Source: Alteromonas oceanisediminis (lineage in GTDB: Bacteria > Pseudomonadota > Gammaproteobacteria > Enterobacterales > Alteromonadaceae). From it: a stretch of DNA of 64,000 nucleotides. How positions within the stretch are numbered: the stretch's first letter is position 1; each line of letters begins with the position of its first letter. The stretch covers positions 372,001-436,000 of the forward strand of contig NZ_JAHCTA010000001.1 of the NCBI RefSeq assembly GCF_018474025.1, read 5' to 3'. Shown one piece after another: positions 25,645-34,888 of the stretch. Under the pieces are notes generated by a model. The model searched no databases, was not told where the DNA came from, and was given only the letters and a program-made list of their open reading frames with translations. The position numbers were made by a program, and so were the translations under genes.

Positions 25645-27267
25645 TTAAGCACCTTGTGTATACCGTTTACGTAACCTGGCACGAAGATTAATGGCGATGA
25701 GGTTAAGTCCAAAAACACACAGTAGCAGCAATAAACAGGCCGCAAACATCATTGACGACCCTTGGCTGTCAGTCTGACTGTGGAAGGCGCCATCGTAAAT
25801 AAATACGCCTAAATGCATAAACTGACGTTCAAGGTGTAAAAACGGAAATTCTCCATCGACAGGCAGCGTAGGCGCAAACTTAACCGCACCCACTAGCATT
25901 AATGGCGCGACTTCACCCGCCGCTCGTGCGATGGCAAGGATAACGCCAGTCATGATCCCGGGGCTCGCTATCGGCAATACAGTATACCAAATGGTTTCAA
26001 TTTTCGTTGCACCGAGCGCATAACTACTGGCCCGTATACCCGAGGGAACGCGCTGCAAACCTTCTTCGGTGGCGACAACCACAACAGGCAAGGTTAGCAA
26101 CGCCATGGTGAGTGATGCCCAAAACAGACCCGGCGCGCCAAACGTGGGTGAAGGTAATTTATCAGCATAGAACAGGCTATCAATGGAACCGCCAATGGCG
26201 TAGATGAAAAAACCTAAACCAAATACGCCATACACAATGGAGGGAACACCTGCCATGTTGCTCACTCCGATGCGCAATGCCGCTGTCATGAGATTATTCG
26301 GTGCATATTCGCTCAGATAAATAGCAGCAAGTACCCCAAACGGCGTCACAATCAGCGTCATCAATAACACCATCAAAATCGTGCCAAACAAAGCAGGAAA
26401 AACGCCACCAGCGGTATTCGCCTGTTTAGGTTCATCCGATAGAAACGCCCAAATTCGGCTGACACTGACCCAGACTTTCCCCAGGGTATTCAGTTGATTT
26501 GAAAAATCAATGTGTTCAAGTTCTGACAGCATCAAAACCGACACATTGCCCTGCGCATCTACCACCTCTAGCGTGTATTGCGCGAGTTGCTGTTGATATT
26601 GTTGTATCGTTTGCTGATGTTCATAAAACTGTTGCGTCAAACGCACTCGTGCAGGCGCATCATTGGCCACGCCAAGACGGTCAAATTCGGCTAACTCCTC
26701 ATGAATAGGGGACAAATGCGCACGTCTTACTGACTCAATTTGTTGCTGCAGGTAATCCACATTCACGCGCGCTTCTTGCAGGTTTGACAGTGCTTGGCGT
26801 TGTGTTTGTGTGGGCGTTTTAAACAGAGGGTTCGCCAATACGGTTTCGCCGTTAGTGAGGGTAATTTCGGCGACATTCGGATTCTTTGATACAGACAGTA
26901 CATTCGCCGGGTCTAGCAGTTCCCGAGACAGAGTGACACGCCCTTCCACCACATAACTCAGCCACCAGTTTTGCTCTTCGGTGCGCTGTTTAATGGCACC
27001 TTGCTCGCCTGATTGCATGATCAAGGGCGCACGCATGGACTCATCTCGGATCTGCGCGAAAGCCTGGGCAGTGACACCCGTTTGCGAATTAGCGTACGTT
27101 AGGGTGTAAATATCCAAGGGCCAGAAATAAGCGCTGCCTCGGATCAAAATAAAACCAATGATACTCATCAGCGTCAGTAGCAGAATTGCCACCATGGAAG
27201 CGCTTGCACTGATCGCCAGCGACTGGCGTTGCGTTGGGTTATACACGCGATTGAGCAAACGAGGCAT
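25645..27267 (-). CDS. pstA: Phosphate ABC transporter permease PstA, long form
   Basis: 540 residues, against about 300 for E. coli PstA. After TM1 (ISASASMVAILLLTLMSIIGFIL) comes a periplasmic insert of about 220 residues with a coiled coil (QALSNLQEARVNVDYLQQQIESVRR; QQFYEHQQTIQQYQQQLAQY). The ordinary permease domain then begins at about 285 (FPALFGTILMVLLMTLIVTPFGVLAAIYLSEYAPN), with the ABC coupling loop (EEGLQRVPSGIRASSYALGATKIETIWYTVLPIASPGIMTGVI). The long form occurs in several marine and environmental gammaproteobacteria along with a long PstC. Its start (ATG at 27267) overlaps the last base of pstC. Confidence 0.93.
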   Translation of the reverse strand: MPRLLNRVYNPTQRQSLAISASASMVAILLLTLMSIIGFILIRGSAYFWPLDIYTLTYANSQTGVTAQAFAQIRDESMRAPLIMQSGEQGAIKQRTEEQNWWLSYVVEGRVTLSRELLDPANVLSVSKNPNVAEITLTNGETVLANPLFKTPTQTQRQALSNLQEARVNVDYLQQQIESVRRAHLSPIHEELAEFDRLGVANDAPARVRLTQQFYEHQQTIQQYQQQLAQYTLEVVDAQGNVSVLMLSELEHIDFSNQLNTLGKVWVSVSRIWAFLSDEPKQANTAGGVFPALFGTILMVLLMTLIVTPFGVLAAIYLSEYAPNNLMTAALRIGVSNMAGVPSIVYGVFGLGFFIYAIGGSIDSLFYADKLPSPTFGAPGLFWASLTMALLTLPVVVVATEEGLQRVPSGIRASSYALGATKIETIWYTVLPIASPGIMTGVILAIARAAGEVAPLMLVGAVKFAPTLPVDGEFPFLHLERQFMHLGVFIYDGAFHSQTDSQGSSMMFAACLLLLLCVFGLNLIAINLRARLRKRYTQGA

Positions 27268-29387
27268 CAGTGAGCGTTCCGCTGGCGTGATCGCGTTCGA
27301 ATGAGCTCGGCGAACGTATTAATGATAAAGGTAAACACAAACAAGATCAGCGCGGTAAAAAACAACACGCGATAATGTGCGCTGCCTACCTCAGATTCAG
27401 GCAGTTCAATCGCCAGATTCGCTGTCATCGCGCGCAATCCTGCGAATAAGTCCCAATCCGCTACCGGCGTATTGCCGGTTACCATCAGCACGATCATGGT
27501 CTCACCAAATGCGCGCCCAAAGCCCAGCATTAGGGCAGCAATAATGCCGGGAAACGCGACTTTCAGCACCACATTTTTTAACGTCTGCAAACGAGTCGCC
27601 CCTAACGCGAAAGACGCTTTTTTTATCCCATCAGGTACTGCATCAATAGCATCTTCGGCCAGTGAAAAGATGGTAGGTGAAATGGCGATACCCAGTGCAA
27701 TGGCCACCACCAACGTCGTTTTGTTTATCTGAGTATCAAACAACCATGCACTGAACGGCATGTTCAACTGCTGACTTAACCACAACATGCCATCCAGCCC
27801 GTGGTAAATACACAACGCTGCGATACCCGCTACTGCAAGCGAGATCAAAGGCAAGCCCAACGTGCGACGCAGCCAGTGTGGAAACGATTCAATTAATTGC
27901 GCCTGAAAAAACGCTGCGATAAGCAGTGCGAGCGGCATAACGATGATAAACAAACACAGTGCTATCAAAAATTGTTGCGCCATAGGCGCTAACCACACCG
28001 CGGCAATAAAACCAATCACAACAGACGGAATGGCTTCAAGCATTTCAATGGTAGGCTTGATTTTGTTGCGAATTGTCGAGTGCGCGAAAAAGGCCGTGTA
28101 AATTGCTGCCCCCAGGGCGAGCGGAACCGCAATCATCAGTGCGACGAATGACGCTTTTAAAGAACCGATGATAAGCGGCACCACACTAAATTTTGACAGT
28201 TGGTAATCTGTCGCATTCGTGGTTTGCCACACGTATTCGTGCTCAGCGTAACCCGTGTATTGCTGTGGCTCAAAAAGAGAGGAAAGCGTTGATGCACTGG
28301 CCCGATTTTTCACGTTCCACAATTGAATTTGTTTAAACATATTTAGGTACAGCACATCATCAAACCAGTGAAGCATCAATGGTCTATCAACCAATGCATA
28401 GTGGTGCAGCACCTCACCGGTAACCCGATTGAACAACAATATTCGATTCTTATTGGTCAGAATGAGGCCCAGGTTAACACTTGCATCAACACTGACGTTG
28501 ACGGCAGCTTCTTCCTGCGCCAGCGGGATCTGATACAACGGCGTTAAGCGAAACTGACCGTCACGATTGATCAATGACCATTTGTTCAACTGCCCGGCTT
28601 CTCGGCTTTCATACACAGCGCGGGGGTCTTCGGTCAGGCTGAGAAACCCATTCAAAAAGCCTTGTTCGGTAACGGGTTGGGTAACCTCGCTATTAAACGT
28701 TCTTAACGAGACACCGTCGCGGGTGGCAATGATCGTAGCGTCTGCCGAAGGCATTGGGGTGATCATCGCTTCGTCATTGAACTGTTGTAAATAGGATCGA
28801 GTCGGCCGCTGTTGATCAACCCAGAGTACGTTTTTACCGTTGGCATCAGTAAACTGTACAATCACCCAGCGCCGTGCGACGCGAACAGTCAGTGAGCCCT
28901 TTTCTACGGAGTTGGACGGCAAAGCCGTGGTTAAAAAGGGCACCAGTTCAGTGTCTCGTTCACTGCCCACTATTTGATGAATTCTAACCAAGCCACCCAC
29001 AACATAGTCAGCAACATACGTACTCCCCGCATAAGAGGTTGCGACAACTTGCGCTGAGCAAGCGAGCGCACTGCTGCGAACCCGTTGTAACACCCGCGTG
29101 ACCCCAAGAGTGTAAAATTGCAGATTACAATCTTGTGAGCGTGTAATCAGTAACTCGCCTCGTGCAATATCACCGATAGCAATCACTGTTTGATCGTTTG
29201 GAATGTGCAGTGTTTCTGCATAGCGAATAGACGGTGATTTGAACAGAGGAAGGGCATTGCTGACGAGATGCCAAATCAGCACGCCAAGCGTGAGTAGCAC
29301 GGCCCAACCGAAAAAGACCACCACGCGCTGAGCTATAAAATCGAAGCGAGCTCGCTTACGCTGGCGCAAGGAAGAAGTTGTTTGCAT
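27267..29387 (-). CDS. pstC: Phosphate ABC transporter permease PstC, long form
   Basis: 706 residues, more than twice the E. coli protein. TM1 (VVVFFGWAVLLTLGVLIWHLV) is followed by a roughly 350-residue periplasmic region of repeated beta-strands resembling a beta-propeller (LQFYTLGVTRVLQRVR; VLWVDQQRPTRSYLQ; GLILTNKNRILLFNRVTGEVLHHYAL). The permease core comes at about 410-700 (PLIIGSLKASFVALMIAVPLALGAAIYTAFFA; coupling loop DAIDAVPDGIKKASFALGATRLQTLKNVVL). No pstS precedes it, so the phosphate-binding protein must be encoded elsewhere. The extra periplasmic domains of PstC and PstA may dock it. The promoter lies in 29388-29533. Confidence 0.93.
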   Translation of the reverse strand: MQTTSSLRQRKRARFDFIAQRVVVFFGWAVLLTLGVLIWHLVSNALPLFKSPSIRYAETLHIPNDQTVIAIGDIARGELLITRSQDCNLQFYTLGVTRVLQRVRSSALACSAQVVATSYAGSTYVADYVVGGLVRIHQIVGSERDTELVPFLTTALPSNSVEKGSLTVRVARRWVIVQFTDANGKNVLWVDQQRPTRSYLQQFNDEAMITPMPSADATIIATRDGVSLRTFNSEVTQPVTEQGFLNGFLSLTEDPRAVYESREAGQLNKWSLINRDGQFRLTPLYQIPLAQEEAAVNVSVDASVNLGLILTNKNRILLFNRVTGEVLHHYALVDRPLMLHWFDDVLYLNMFKQIQLWNVKNRASASTLSSLFEPQQYTGYAEHEYVWQTTNATDYQLSKFSVVPLIIGSLKASFVALMIAVPLALGAAIYTAFFAHSTIRNKIKPTIEMLEAIPSVVIGFIAAVWLAPMAQQFLIALCLFIIVMPLALLIAAFFQAQLIESFPHWLRRTLGLPLISLAVAGIAALCIYHGLDGMLWLSQQLNMPFSAWLFDTQINKTTLVVAIALGIAISPTIFSLAEDAIDAVPDGIKKASFALGATRLQTLKNVVLKVAFPGIIAALMLGFGRAFGETMIVLMVTGNTPVADWDLFAGLRAMTANLAIELPESEVGSAHYRVLFFTALILFVFTFIINTFAELIRTRSRQRNAH

Positions 29388-29439
29388 TGCGAAAACAAAA
29401 AAACGTTATCAATTATAGCCTTGCAGCAGTGTAAGTCGT

Positions 29440-29453
29440 GCTATTGTAATAGC
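29440..29453. promoter_or_regulatory. Short dyad GCTATT-GT-AATAGC in the pstC/gcvR divergent region
   Basis: Perfect 6-bp inverted repeat with a two-base centre, 53 bases before the pstC start and 81 before gcvR. No clear Pho box is seen in this gap, so this is a candidate operator for one of the two units. The sequence is short and may be chance. Confidence 0.3.
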
Positions 29454-29466
29454 AAGCATTAATTCA

Positions 29467-29489
29467 ATGGCGTCGTCGGAAGACGCCAT
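29467..29489. other. Perfect 8-bp hairpin in the pstC-gcvR gap
   Basis: ATGGCGTC and GACGCCAT with a 7-base loop GTCGGAA. There is no U-run, so it is unlikely to terminate transcription. It could act in the gcvR leader or be a chance stem. Confidence 0.3.
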
Positions 29490-29533
29490 CGTTGCATCGC
29501 CATTTTGACATAACATGGAGTCAACCATAAGCC

Positions 29534-30046
29534 ATGAAATCACTCGTAATCAGCCTATTCGCAGAAGACAAACCGGGTATCGTCGATGCCCTCGCAAAAG
29601 TGGTTAAACAGCATCAGGGAAACTGGCTAAGTAGCCGCTTTGCGCACATGGCAGGCCAGTTTGCAGGATTTGTCGAAGTTAATATCGCGCAGGACCAAGC
29701 AGAGCCGTTGCTAGAGGCGCTAAATGCGCTGCCCGGATTGACCGTGCATACGGCGGATCCGGTAACGGCACAGCAACCCCCTATGACCACCGCGTATTTC
29801 TCGATCATGGGCAATGATAAATCAGGGATCGTTAGCGAGATCACGTCGATATTGCAGCAATTTAACGTCAATATTCTTGAATTCGATTCAAGCTGCAATA
29901 GCGCCCCCAATTGGGGCAGTGAAATGTTCACAGCGCAGTGTAAGGTTGCGATCCCGGATGGCTTAGACATTGACGATGTTCAGCAAGCATTGGAATCTAT
30001 TGCCAACGACTTGATGGTGGATATTTCATTCAAAAAAACATCCTGA
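29534..30046 (+). CDS. gcvR: Glycine cleavage regulator GcvR-like protein (two ACT domains)
   Basis: 170 residues forming two tandem ACT domains: residues 1-80 (LVISLFAEDKPGIVDALAKVVKQHQGNW) and 90-165 (AYFSIMGNDKSGIVSEITSILQQFNVNILEFDSSC). ACT folds bind amino acids. GcvR binds glycine and represses the glycine-cleavage operon through contact with GcvA. No gcv genes are in the window, so the assignment is by architecture; ACT-only proteins with other targets exist. It lies divergently from pstC and about 105 bases ahead of ppk. The start has a plausible site (ATGGAG) about 11 bases upstream. Confidence 0.8.
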   Translation: MKSLVISLFAEDKPGIVDALAKVVKQHQGNWLSSRFAHMAGQFAGFVEVNIAQDQAEPLLEALNALPGLTVHTADPVTAQQPPMTTAYFSIMGNDKSGIVSEITSILQQFNVNILEFDSSCNSAPNWGSEMFTAQCKVAIPDGLDIDDVQQALESIANDLMVDISFKKTS

Positions 30047-30053
30047 CGACACG

Positions 30054-30071
30054 CTGTCATTTGACTGTCAT
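30054..30071 (+). promoter_or_regulatory. Perfect Pho box upstream of ppk
   Basis: CTGTCATTTGACTGTCAT: two exact PhoB half-sites (CTGTCAT) with an 11-bp period, 82 bases before the ppk start and directly after gcvR. This is the consensus PhoB site, so ppk-ppx very probably belongs to the phosphate-starvation regulon. Confidence 0.8.
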
Positions 30072-30153
30072 CAATGGCTGCAATGCTCTGTGGCTTTATT
30101 GACTCGCCATACCCGTGTCGGTTTGGTTTTTGTATGGTTGATTTAGGTTTTTT

Positions 30154-32235
30154 ATGCAAAACGAAGAACTGTATTACCCCAAGGAATTAAGTTGGCTTGC
30201 GTTCAATGAACGCGTGCTTCAAGAAGCCGCAGATAAGAATAACCCCATTGTTGAACGAATTCGCTTTTTGGGGATTTATTCCAATAATCTCGACGAGTTT
30301 TACCGCGTTCGCGCTGCCGACGTGAAACGATTTATTACGATCGCACTGAACGAAGGCGACGATGCAGAGGCCGCCAGGCAAACCCAACTGATGGCGGATA
30401 TACAAGCCAAAGTGCTGACCTTAAGCGATAAATTTAATGAAATTCATCGTGATATTGAAAAAACGCTGGCACGTTACAATATTTTTATTGTGCGCCACAA
30501 TACGATTAACCCGTATCAGGCCACGTGGTTAAAAGCGTTCTTCAAAAACAAAATTCTGCGTCATATCGCACCGATCCTCATCGACAGTAAAACCAAATTA
30601 CTTGACCGGCTTAATGGTACCTCGGTGTATCTTTATGTGGCGATACGTCGAGAGGGCCGTACCACCCGTTACGCGGCAATCCAAATTCCCACCAGCGAAA
30701 TGTCGCGCTTTATCGTGATACCACCGGAAAAAAGCCGTAAGAAAAAGCACATCATTTTGATCGACGATGTCATCCAACTATGCCTTGACGATATTTTTCG
30801 CGGATTTATTAAATTTGACTCGCTGGAAGCGTTCTCGTTTAAACTGACGCGCGATGCTGAATATCGCATCAACGACGAGATTGACGAAAGTTACGTTGAA
30901 AAAATGTCTGAAAGCATGAAGCAACGCATGATTGCCGAGCCAGTGCGCGTGATACACGACTCTGAAATGCCCGCGGATATGGCTAAGGATTTGCGTAAGC
31001 GTTTGAAAATTAGTCGGTTAGATACTGTGCTAGCGGCCGGCCATTACCGGAACTTTAAAGATTTCATTGGTTTCCCTAACGTGGGCCGAGACTACTTAGA
31101 GCACCCTCCGCTCCCCGCCATCGATGCCAGAGCATTCTCGCAGCACGACACCGTTTTCGACGCGATCAGCGCAAACGATATTCTGCTGTATTACCCCTAT
31201 CATCGCTTTTTGCACGTCACTGAATTCGTGCGGCAGGCCGCGTTTGACCCCAGTGTCAAAGCCATTCGCATCAATATTTACCGTGTTGCCAGCAATTCTC
31301 GGATTATCAATTCACTGATTGACGCTGTCGACAATGGTAAAAAAGTCACTGTTGTGGTTGAGTTGCGCGCACGCTTTGATGAAGAAGCTAATATTGGTTG
31401 GTCGAAAACGATGACTGATGCGGGTATTCGGGTAGTGCTTGGGATCCCGACCCTAAAGATCCACAGTAAGCTCTGTGTTGTGAGTCGTGAAGAAAAGAAT
31501 CAGTTGGTTCATTACGCGCACTTTGGCACTGGTAACTTTAACGAGAAAACCGCCAAAATCTATACTGACTTTAGCCTTTTCACGCGCAATCAAGAGCTTG
31601 CTGAAGAAGCCGTCAGCGTATTTGATTTAATCAACTACCCGTACCGCCGCTACAAGTTTCAGCATCTGCAAATTTCACCCTTGAATGCGCGTACCAAAAT
31701 CCAGTCGCTTATTCGCTCGGAAATTCAGCACCTCAATCAAGGTTCACGCGGAGAGATAACCTTTAAAATCAACAATCTCGTCGATAAAGAGCTGATTGAT
31801 GATCTGTATCGAGCCGGTCAGGCTGGTGTCAAAATTCGCGGCATTGTTAGAGGCATGTGCTCACTCATTCCAGGGGTGAAAGGCTTGAGCGAGAATATTC
31901 ATATCATCAGCGTAGTGGACCGCTTCTTGGAGCACCCTCGTGTGATGGTGTTTGAAAATGGCGGCGATAAAAAGGTATTTATTTCGTCAGCCGATTGGAT
32001 GACACGCAATATGGATAATCGTATCGAAGTGGGTTGCCCGATATACGACCAGACGCTGATCAAAGAAATTGTCGATATGCTCGAGATCCAATTCCAGGAT
32101 ACTCTCAAAGCGCGCGAAATTGATGCATTACAACAAAATCGCTACGTAAAACGCGGTAATCGTAAAAAACTCCGTTCGCAAGTCGAGTTGTACGATTACC
32201 TGCTCAAAAAAGAAGAGAAATATGACCCCCAGTGA
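30154..32235 (+). CDS. ppk1: Polyphosphate kinase 1
   Basis: 693 residues, the usual PPK1 length, with N-terminal helical domain (YYPKELSWLAFNERVLQEA), head domain and two phospholipase-D-like catalytic domains. The autophosphorylated histidine is His 437 (LKIHSKLCVV) and the second catalytic histidine is His 594 (FLEHPRVMVF). The motif GTGNFNEKTAKIYTDF is conserved. It builds polyphosphate reversibly from ATP. A perfect Pho box precedes it, and the last 14 bases overlap ppx, so synthesis and breakdown enzymes are made together. Cytosolic or membrane-associated. Confidence 0.96.
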   Translation: MQNEELYYPKELSWLAFNERVLQEAADKNNPIVERIRFLGIYSNNLDEFYRVRAADVKRFITIALNEGDDAEAARQTQLMADIQAKVLTLSDKFNEIHRDIEKTLARYNIFIVRHNTINPYQATWLKAFFKNKILRHIAPILIDSKTKLLDRLNGTSVYLYVAIRREGRTTRYAAIQIPTSEMSRFIVIPPEKSRKKKHIILIDDVIQLCLDDIFRGFIKFDSLEAFSFKLTRDAEYRINDEIDESYVEKMSESMKQRMIAEPVRVIHDSEMPADMAKDLRKRLKISRLDTVLAAGHYRNFKDFIGFPNVGRDYLEHPPLPAIDARAFSQHDTVFDAISANDILLYYPYHRFLHVTEFVRQAAFDPSVKAIRINIYRVASNSRIINSLIDAVDNGKKVTVVVELRARFDEEANIGWSKTMTDAGIRVVLGIPTLKIHSKLCVVSREEKNQLVHYAHFGTGNFNEKTAKIYTDFSLFTRNQELAEEAVSVFDLINYPYRRYKFQHLQISPLNARTKIQSLIRSEIQHLNQGSRGEITFKINNLVDKELIDDLYRAGQAGVKIRGIVRGMCSLIPGVKGLSENIHIISVVDRFLEHPRVMVFENGGDKKVFISSADWMTRNMDNRIEVGCPIYDQTLIKEIVDMLEIQFQDTLKAREIDALQQNRYVKRGNRKKLRSQVELYDYLLKKEEKYDPQ

Positions 32236-33742
32236 TACCGTGTTAAGCGATATTGAAACCCGCGATGTGAAAAAAGTGGCCGCGTTGGATATTGGCTCAA
32301 ACAGCTTTCATTTGGTGGTAGCACGCATTGTTGCTGGCTCGGTGCAAATTGTGCATCGCGTCAAACAAAAAGTGCGCCTCGCGGAAGGTTTAGTGGGCAA
32401 CAAGTTAAGCGAAGAAGCCATCCAGCGCGGTTTGGATACCATGGCAATTATCGCCGAAAGCCTGAAAGGTTTCGAACCAGATTCGGTGCGAATTGTGGCA
32501 ACGCACACACTGCGTAAAGCGAATAACGCGAGTAAGTTCATTGCCCGCTCACGACAGATTTTACCCTACCCCGTTGAGGTTATTTCCGGTACAGAAGAAG
32601 CACGGCTGATTTACAGTGGGGTTGCGCATACGTCGCATTCTGATGGGCAACGCTTGGTGATTGACATTGGTGGTGGCTCAACGGAGTTTATTATTGGCGA
32701 AGGCTTTCAGGCGAAGCTGTGCCGCAGTGTGCAAATGGGTTGCGTCAGTTATACCACGCGCTTTTTTCCTCAGGGCGAGTTAAAGGCAAAAGCGTTCAAT
32801 AAAGCCATTACCGCCGCCCAACAGGCGTTAGAGCTCATCGAAGACAAATACATTCGGCTCGGCTGGCAGGATTGTATCGGTACGTCGGGTACGATCAAAA
32901 CCATCATCGCTTTATGTCAGGAAAATGCTGAAAAAGACGCACCAGTAACGCTGAAACAGCTGAAAGATTTGATGAAAAAGTGCATCGATGCCAAACATAC
33001 TGATGCATTGGATTTTCCAGACCTCAGTGAAGATCGTCGCCCCGTACTCGCTGCCGGTTTGGCAATACTCATTGGCGCGTTCAAAAGCCTTAATGTGACC
33101 TCTATGCAGTTTTCCCCAGCCGCGTTGCGTGAGGGCGTGCTGTATCAAATGAGTGATGCTTTGGTACATGCTGATATTCGTGGGCGCACTGCGCAAAGTC
33201 TCGCGACCCGCTACGATGTTGACACCGAACAGGCCACCTTGGTACATACCACTGCACTTACGTTGTTTGACGCCTGTAATGATGCCTGGCAGCTCGATGC
33301 CACTGAGGCGCGAAGTATGCTGAGTTGGGCAGCATTGCTACATGAAGTGGGCCTGCAAATTAACTCCCGTCGCCTACAACGTCACGGCGCTTACATATTG
33401 CAAAATGTTGATATGCCAGGGTTTAATCAGGAACAGCAGTTGCTATTGTCCACGTTAGTACGGTATCAACGTAAAAAGATCCGCCGCGACGATATTCCTG
33501 AATTTGACCAATATGCAACAGACACAGTGTATAAGCTCATCGTGCTATTGCGCCTTGCCGCATTATTAAACTTAAAACGCCAAGTTGGTTTTTTATCTGC
33601 TTTTGACTTAGCGGTAACGGAGAACCATGTTCACCTCACCTTCGAGCCACAATGGTTAGACAACAAACCGATATTTGAAGCCGATTTACTGCAGGAAAGT
33701 CACTACCTCAAGGCGCTCGATATCGAGTTTTCGTTCCGTTAG
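32222..33742 (+). CDS. ppx: Exopolyphosphatase
   Basis: 506 residues of the Ppx/GppA family. The N-terminal actin-like ATPase fold shows both phosphate loops (VAALDIGSNSFHLVVARI and LVIDIGGGSTEFIIGEG). The C-terminal HD-like domain (about 325-500; VHTTALTLFDACNDAW, ALLHEVGLQINSRRLQRHGAYI) is the polyphosphate-binding channel. It releases terminal phosphate from polyphosphate; GppA-type pppGpp hydrolysis is a related activity that cannot be excluded, but linkage to ppk (14-base overlap) favours Ppx. The start ATG lies inside the end of ppk. A convergent hairpin at 33889-33924 closes the unit. Confidence 0.93.
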   Translation: MTPSDTVLSDIETRDVKKVAALDIGSNSFHLVVARIVAGSVQIVHRVKQKVRLAEGLVGNKLSEEAIQRGLDTMAIIAESLKGFEPDSVRIVATHTLRKANNASKFIARSRQILPYPVEVISGTEEARLIYSGVAHTSHSDGQRLVIDIGGGSTEFIIGEGFQAKLCRSVQMGCVSYTTRFFPQGELKAKAFNKAITAAQQALELIEDKYIRLGWQDCIGTSGTIKTIIALCQENAEKDAPVTLKQLKDLMKKCIDAKHTDALDFPDLSEDRRPVLAAGLAILIGAFKSLNVTSMQFSPAALREGVLYQMSDALVHADIRGRTAQSLATRYDVDTEQATLVHTTALTLFDACNDAWQLDATEARSMLSWAALLHEVGLQINSRRLQRHGAYILQNVDMPGFNQEQQLLLSTLVRYQRKKIRRDDIPEFDQYATDTVYKLIVLLRLAALLNLKRQVGFLSAFDLAVTENHVHLTFEPQWLDNKPIFEADLLQESHYLKALDIEFSFR

Positions 33743-33888
33743 CGCGTATGCCATTGTGCTGCTATAGGCATTTATCTCGCAAGGCCGATTAAGACTAATG
33801 GCAGCCGATAAATTTACTGGAATGGTATTTCAAACGATTGACATTGAGGTCGGCGAATTTAGGCTCAGCTAAGCACTTATGGGTATTG

Positions 33889-33924
33889 TTACTCGCCGCT
33901 ACAAGAGGGTGTAGCGGCGAGTAA
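33889..33924. terminator. Perfect 15-bp hairpin between ppx and fba
   Basis: TTACTCGCCGCTACA pairs fully with TGTAGCGGCGAGTAA around AGAGGG, 147 bases after ppx and 5 bases after the convergent aldolase stop. It is very stable and best explained as the terminator of the tkt-epd-pgk-fba operon, probably also stopping ppx read-through; U-tracts are weak. Confidence 0.65.
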
Positions 33925-33928
33925 GTAC

Positions 33929-34828
33929 TTACGTGCGCGACGCTTGGTAGATGCTTTCAATCGTGGCATCAAGCGTGGCGTTAAACTGTTCGTCGGATTG
34001 CTGTGCAGAAACCCCCTCAGTCAACGCTCGCGAAAAGCTGGCGATCATACCGTGGTTTTCGCTGAGCTTCTGATTCGCATCATCGCGCGAATAGCCGCCT
34101 GACAATGCAACCACTTTCAGCACATTCGGATGCTCAATCAATTCACGATAAAAGTTTGCTTGTTCGGGCAATGTTAATTTGAGCATAACCTGTTGATCAG
34201 CGTCTAACAGGTTCAGTTGAGTCAGAATTTCGAGCTTTAACAGAGCCTCAGCCTCGGCTTTCTGCGGGCTGTGAATGTCAACTTCCGGCTCGATGATGGG
34301 CACTAGACCCGCCGCGATAATTTGCTTACCAACGTCAAACTGTTGCTCTACCACGGCTTTAATACCGTCATGATTTGCCATTTTCACCACAGAACGCATT
34401 TTGGTTCCAAATACGTCTTGCGCATTGGCTTTTGCCAGCAGCGCATCCAAACCGGGCATTGGCTTCATCATCTGAGCACCATGCTGTTCGTCAGCCAACC
34501 CCTTGTCCACTTTTAAAAATGGCACTACCTGCTTTTCTTCCCAAAGATAGCGTGCAGAGGATTTGCCTGCAATTTCTCTGTCCAAGGTGTTCTCGAACAA
34601 AATTGCACCCAGCACGCGATGACCATTAAATGCCTGCGCCGTGACAATCCGAGTGCGCATTGCATGCACAGCGGCGAACATTTCATCATCGTTGGCGTAA
34701 GCCGATTCATCCACACCATAAAGTTTAAGCGCTTTGGGCGTGCTACCGCCGCTCTGATCCAAAGCAGCAATGAAACCGGTGTTATTTCTGATCTTGTCTA
34801 GCATTGCCAATTGGGCGTTAGATGCCAT
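33929..34828 (-). CDS. fda: Fructose-bisphosphate aldolase, class I
   Basis: 299 residues of the class I (Schiff-base) type: [16 protein letters not shown] near the N-terminus, [13 protein letters not shown], the second-half [10 protein letters not shown] and the lysine-bearing [10 protein letters not shown] strand, which would carry the imine-forming Lys. No metal ligands of class II aldolase are visible. It splits fructose-1,6-bisphosphate into two trioses or works in gluconeogenesis. It is the last gene of the operon transketolase-epd-pgk-fda, 60 bases after pgk. Pseudomonads and many relatives use a class II fba at this place, so the class I enzyme here is a notable variation. Confidence 0.9.
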   Translation of the reverse strand: MASNAQLAMLDKIRNNTGFIAALDQSGGSTPKALKLYGVDESAYANDDEMFAAVHAMRTRIVTAQAFNGHRVLGAILFENTLDREIAGKSSARYLWEEKQVVPFLKVDKGLADEQHGAQMMKPMPGLDALLAKANAQDVFGTKMRSVVKMANHDGIKAVVEQQFDVGKQIIAAGLVPIIEPEVDIHSPQKAEAEALLKLEILTQLNLLDADQQVMLKLTLPEQANFYRELIEHPNVLKVVALSGGYSRDDANQKLSENHGMIASFSRALTEGVSAQQSDEQFNATLDATIESIYQASRT

Positions 34829-34888
34829 TTTCGCGACTCCTTTTATTTTGCCCTGAGGGGCACGTAGGGTAATAAGATGTTATTGTTA

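Noticed and set aside
29401-29530. Pho box before pstC
   Set aside because: No pair of CTGTCAT-like half-sites with 11-bp period in either strand; only a weak TTATGTCAAA.
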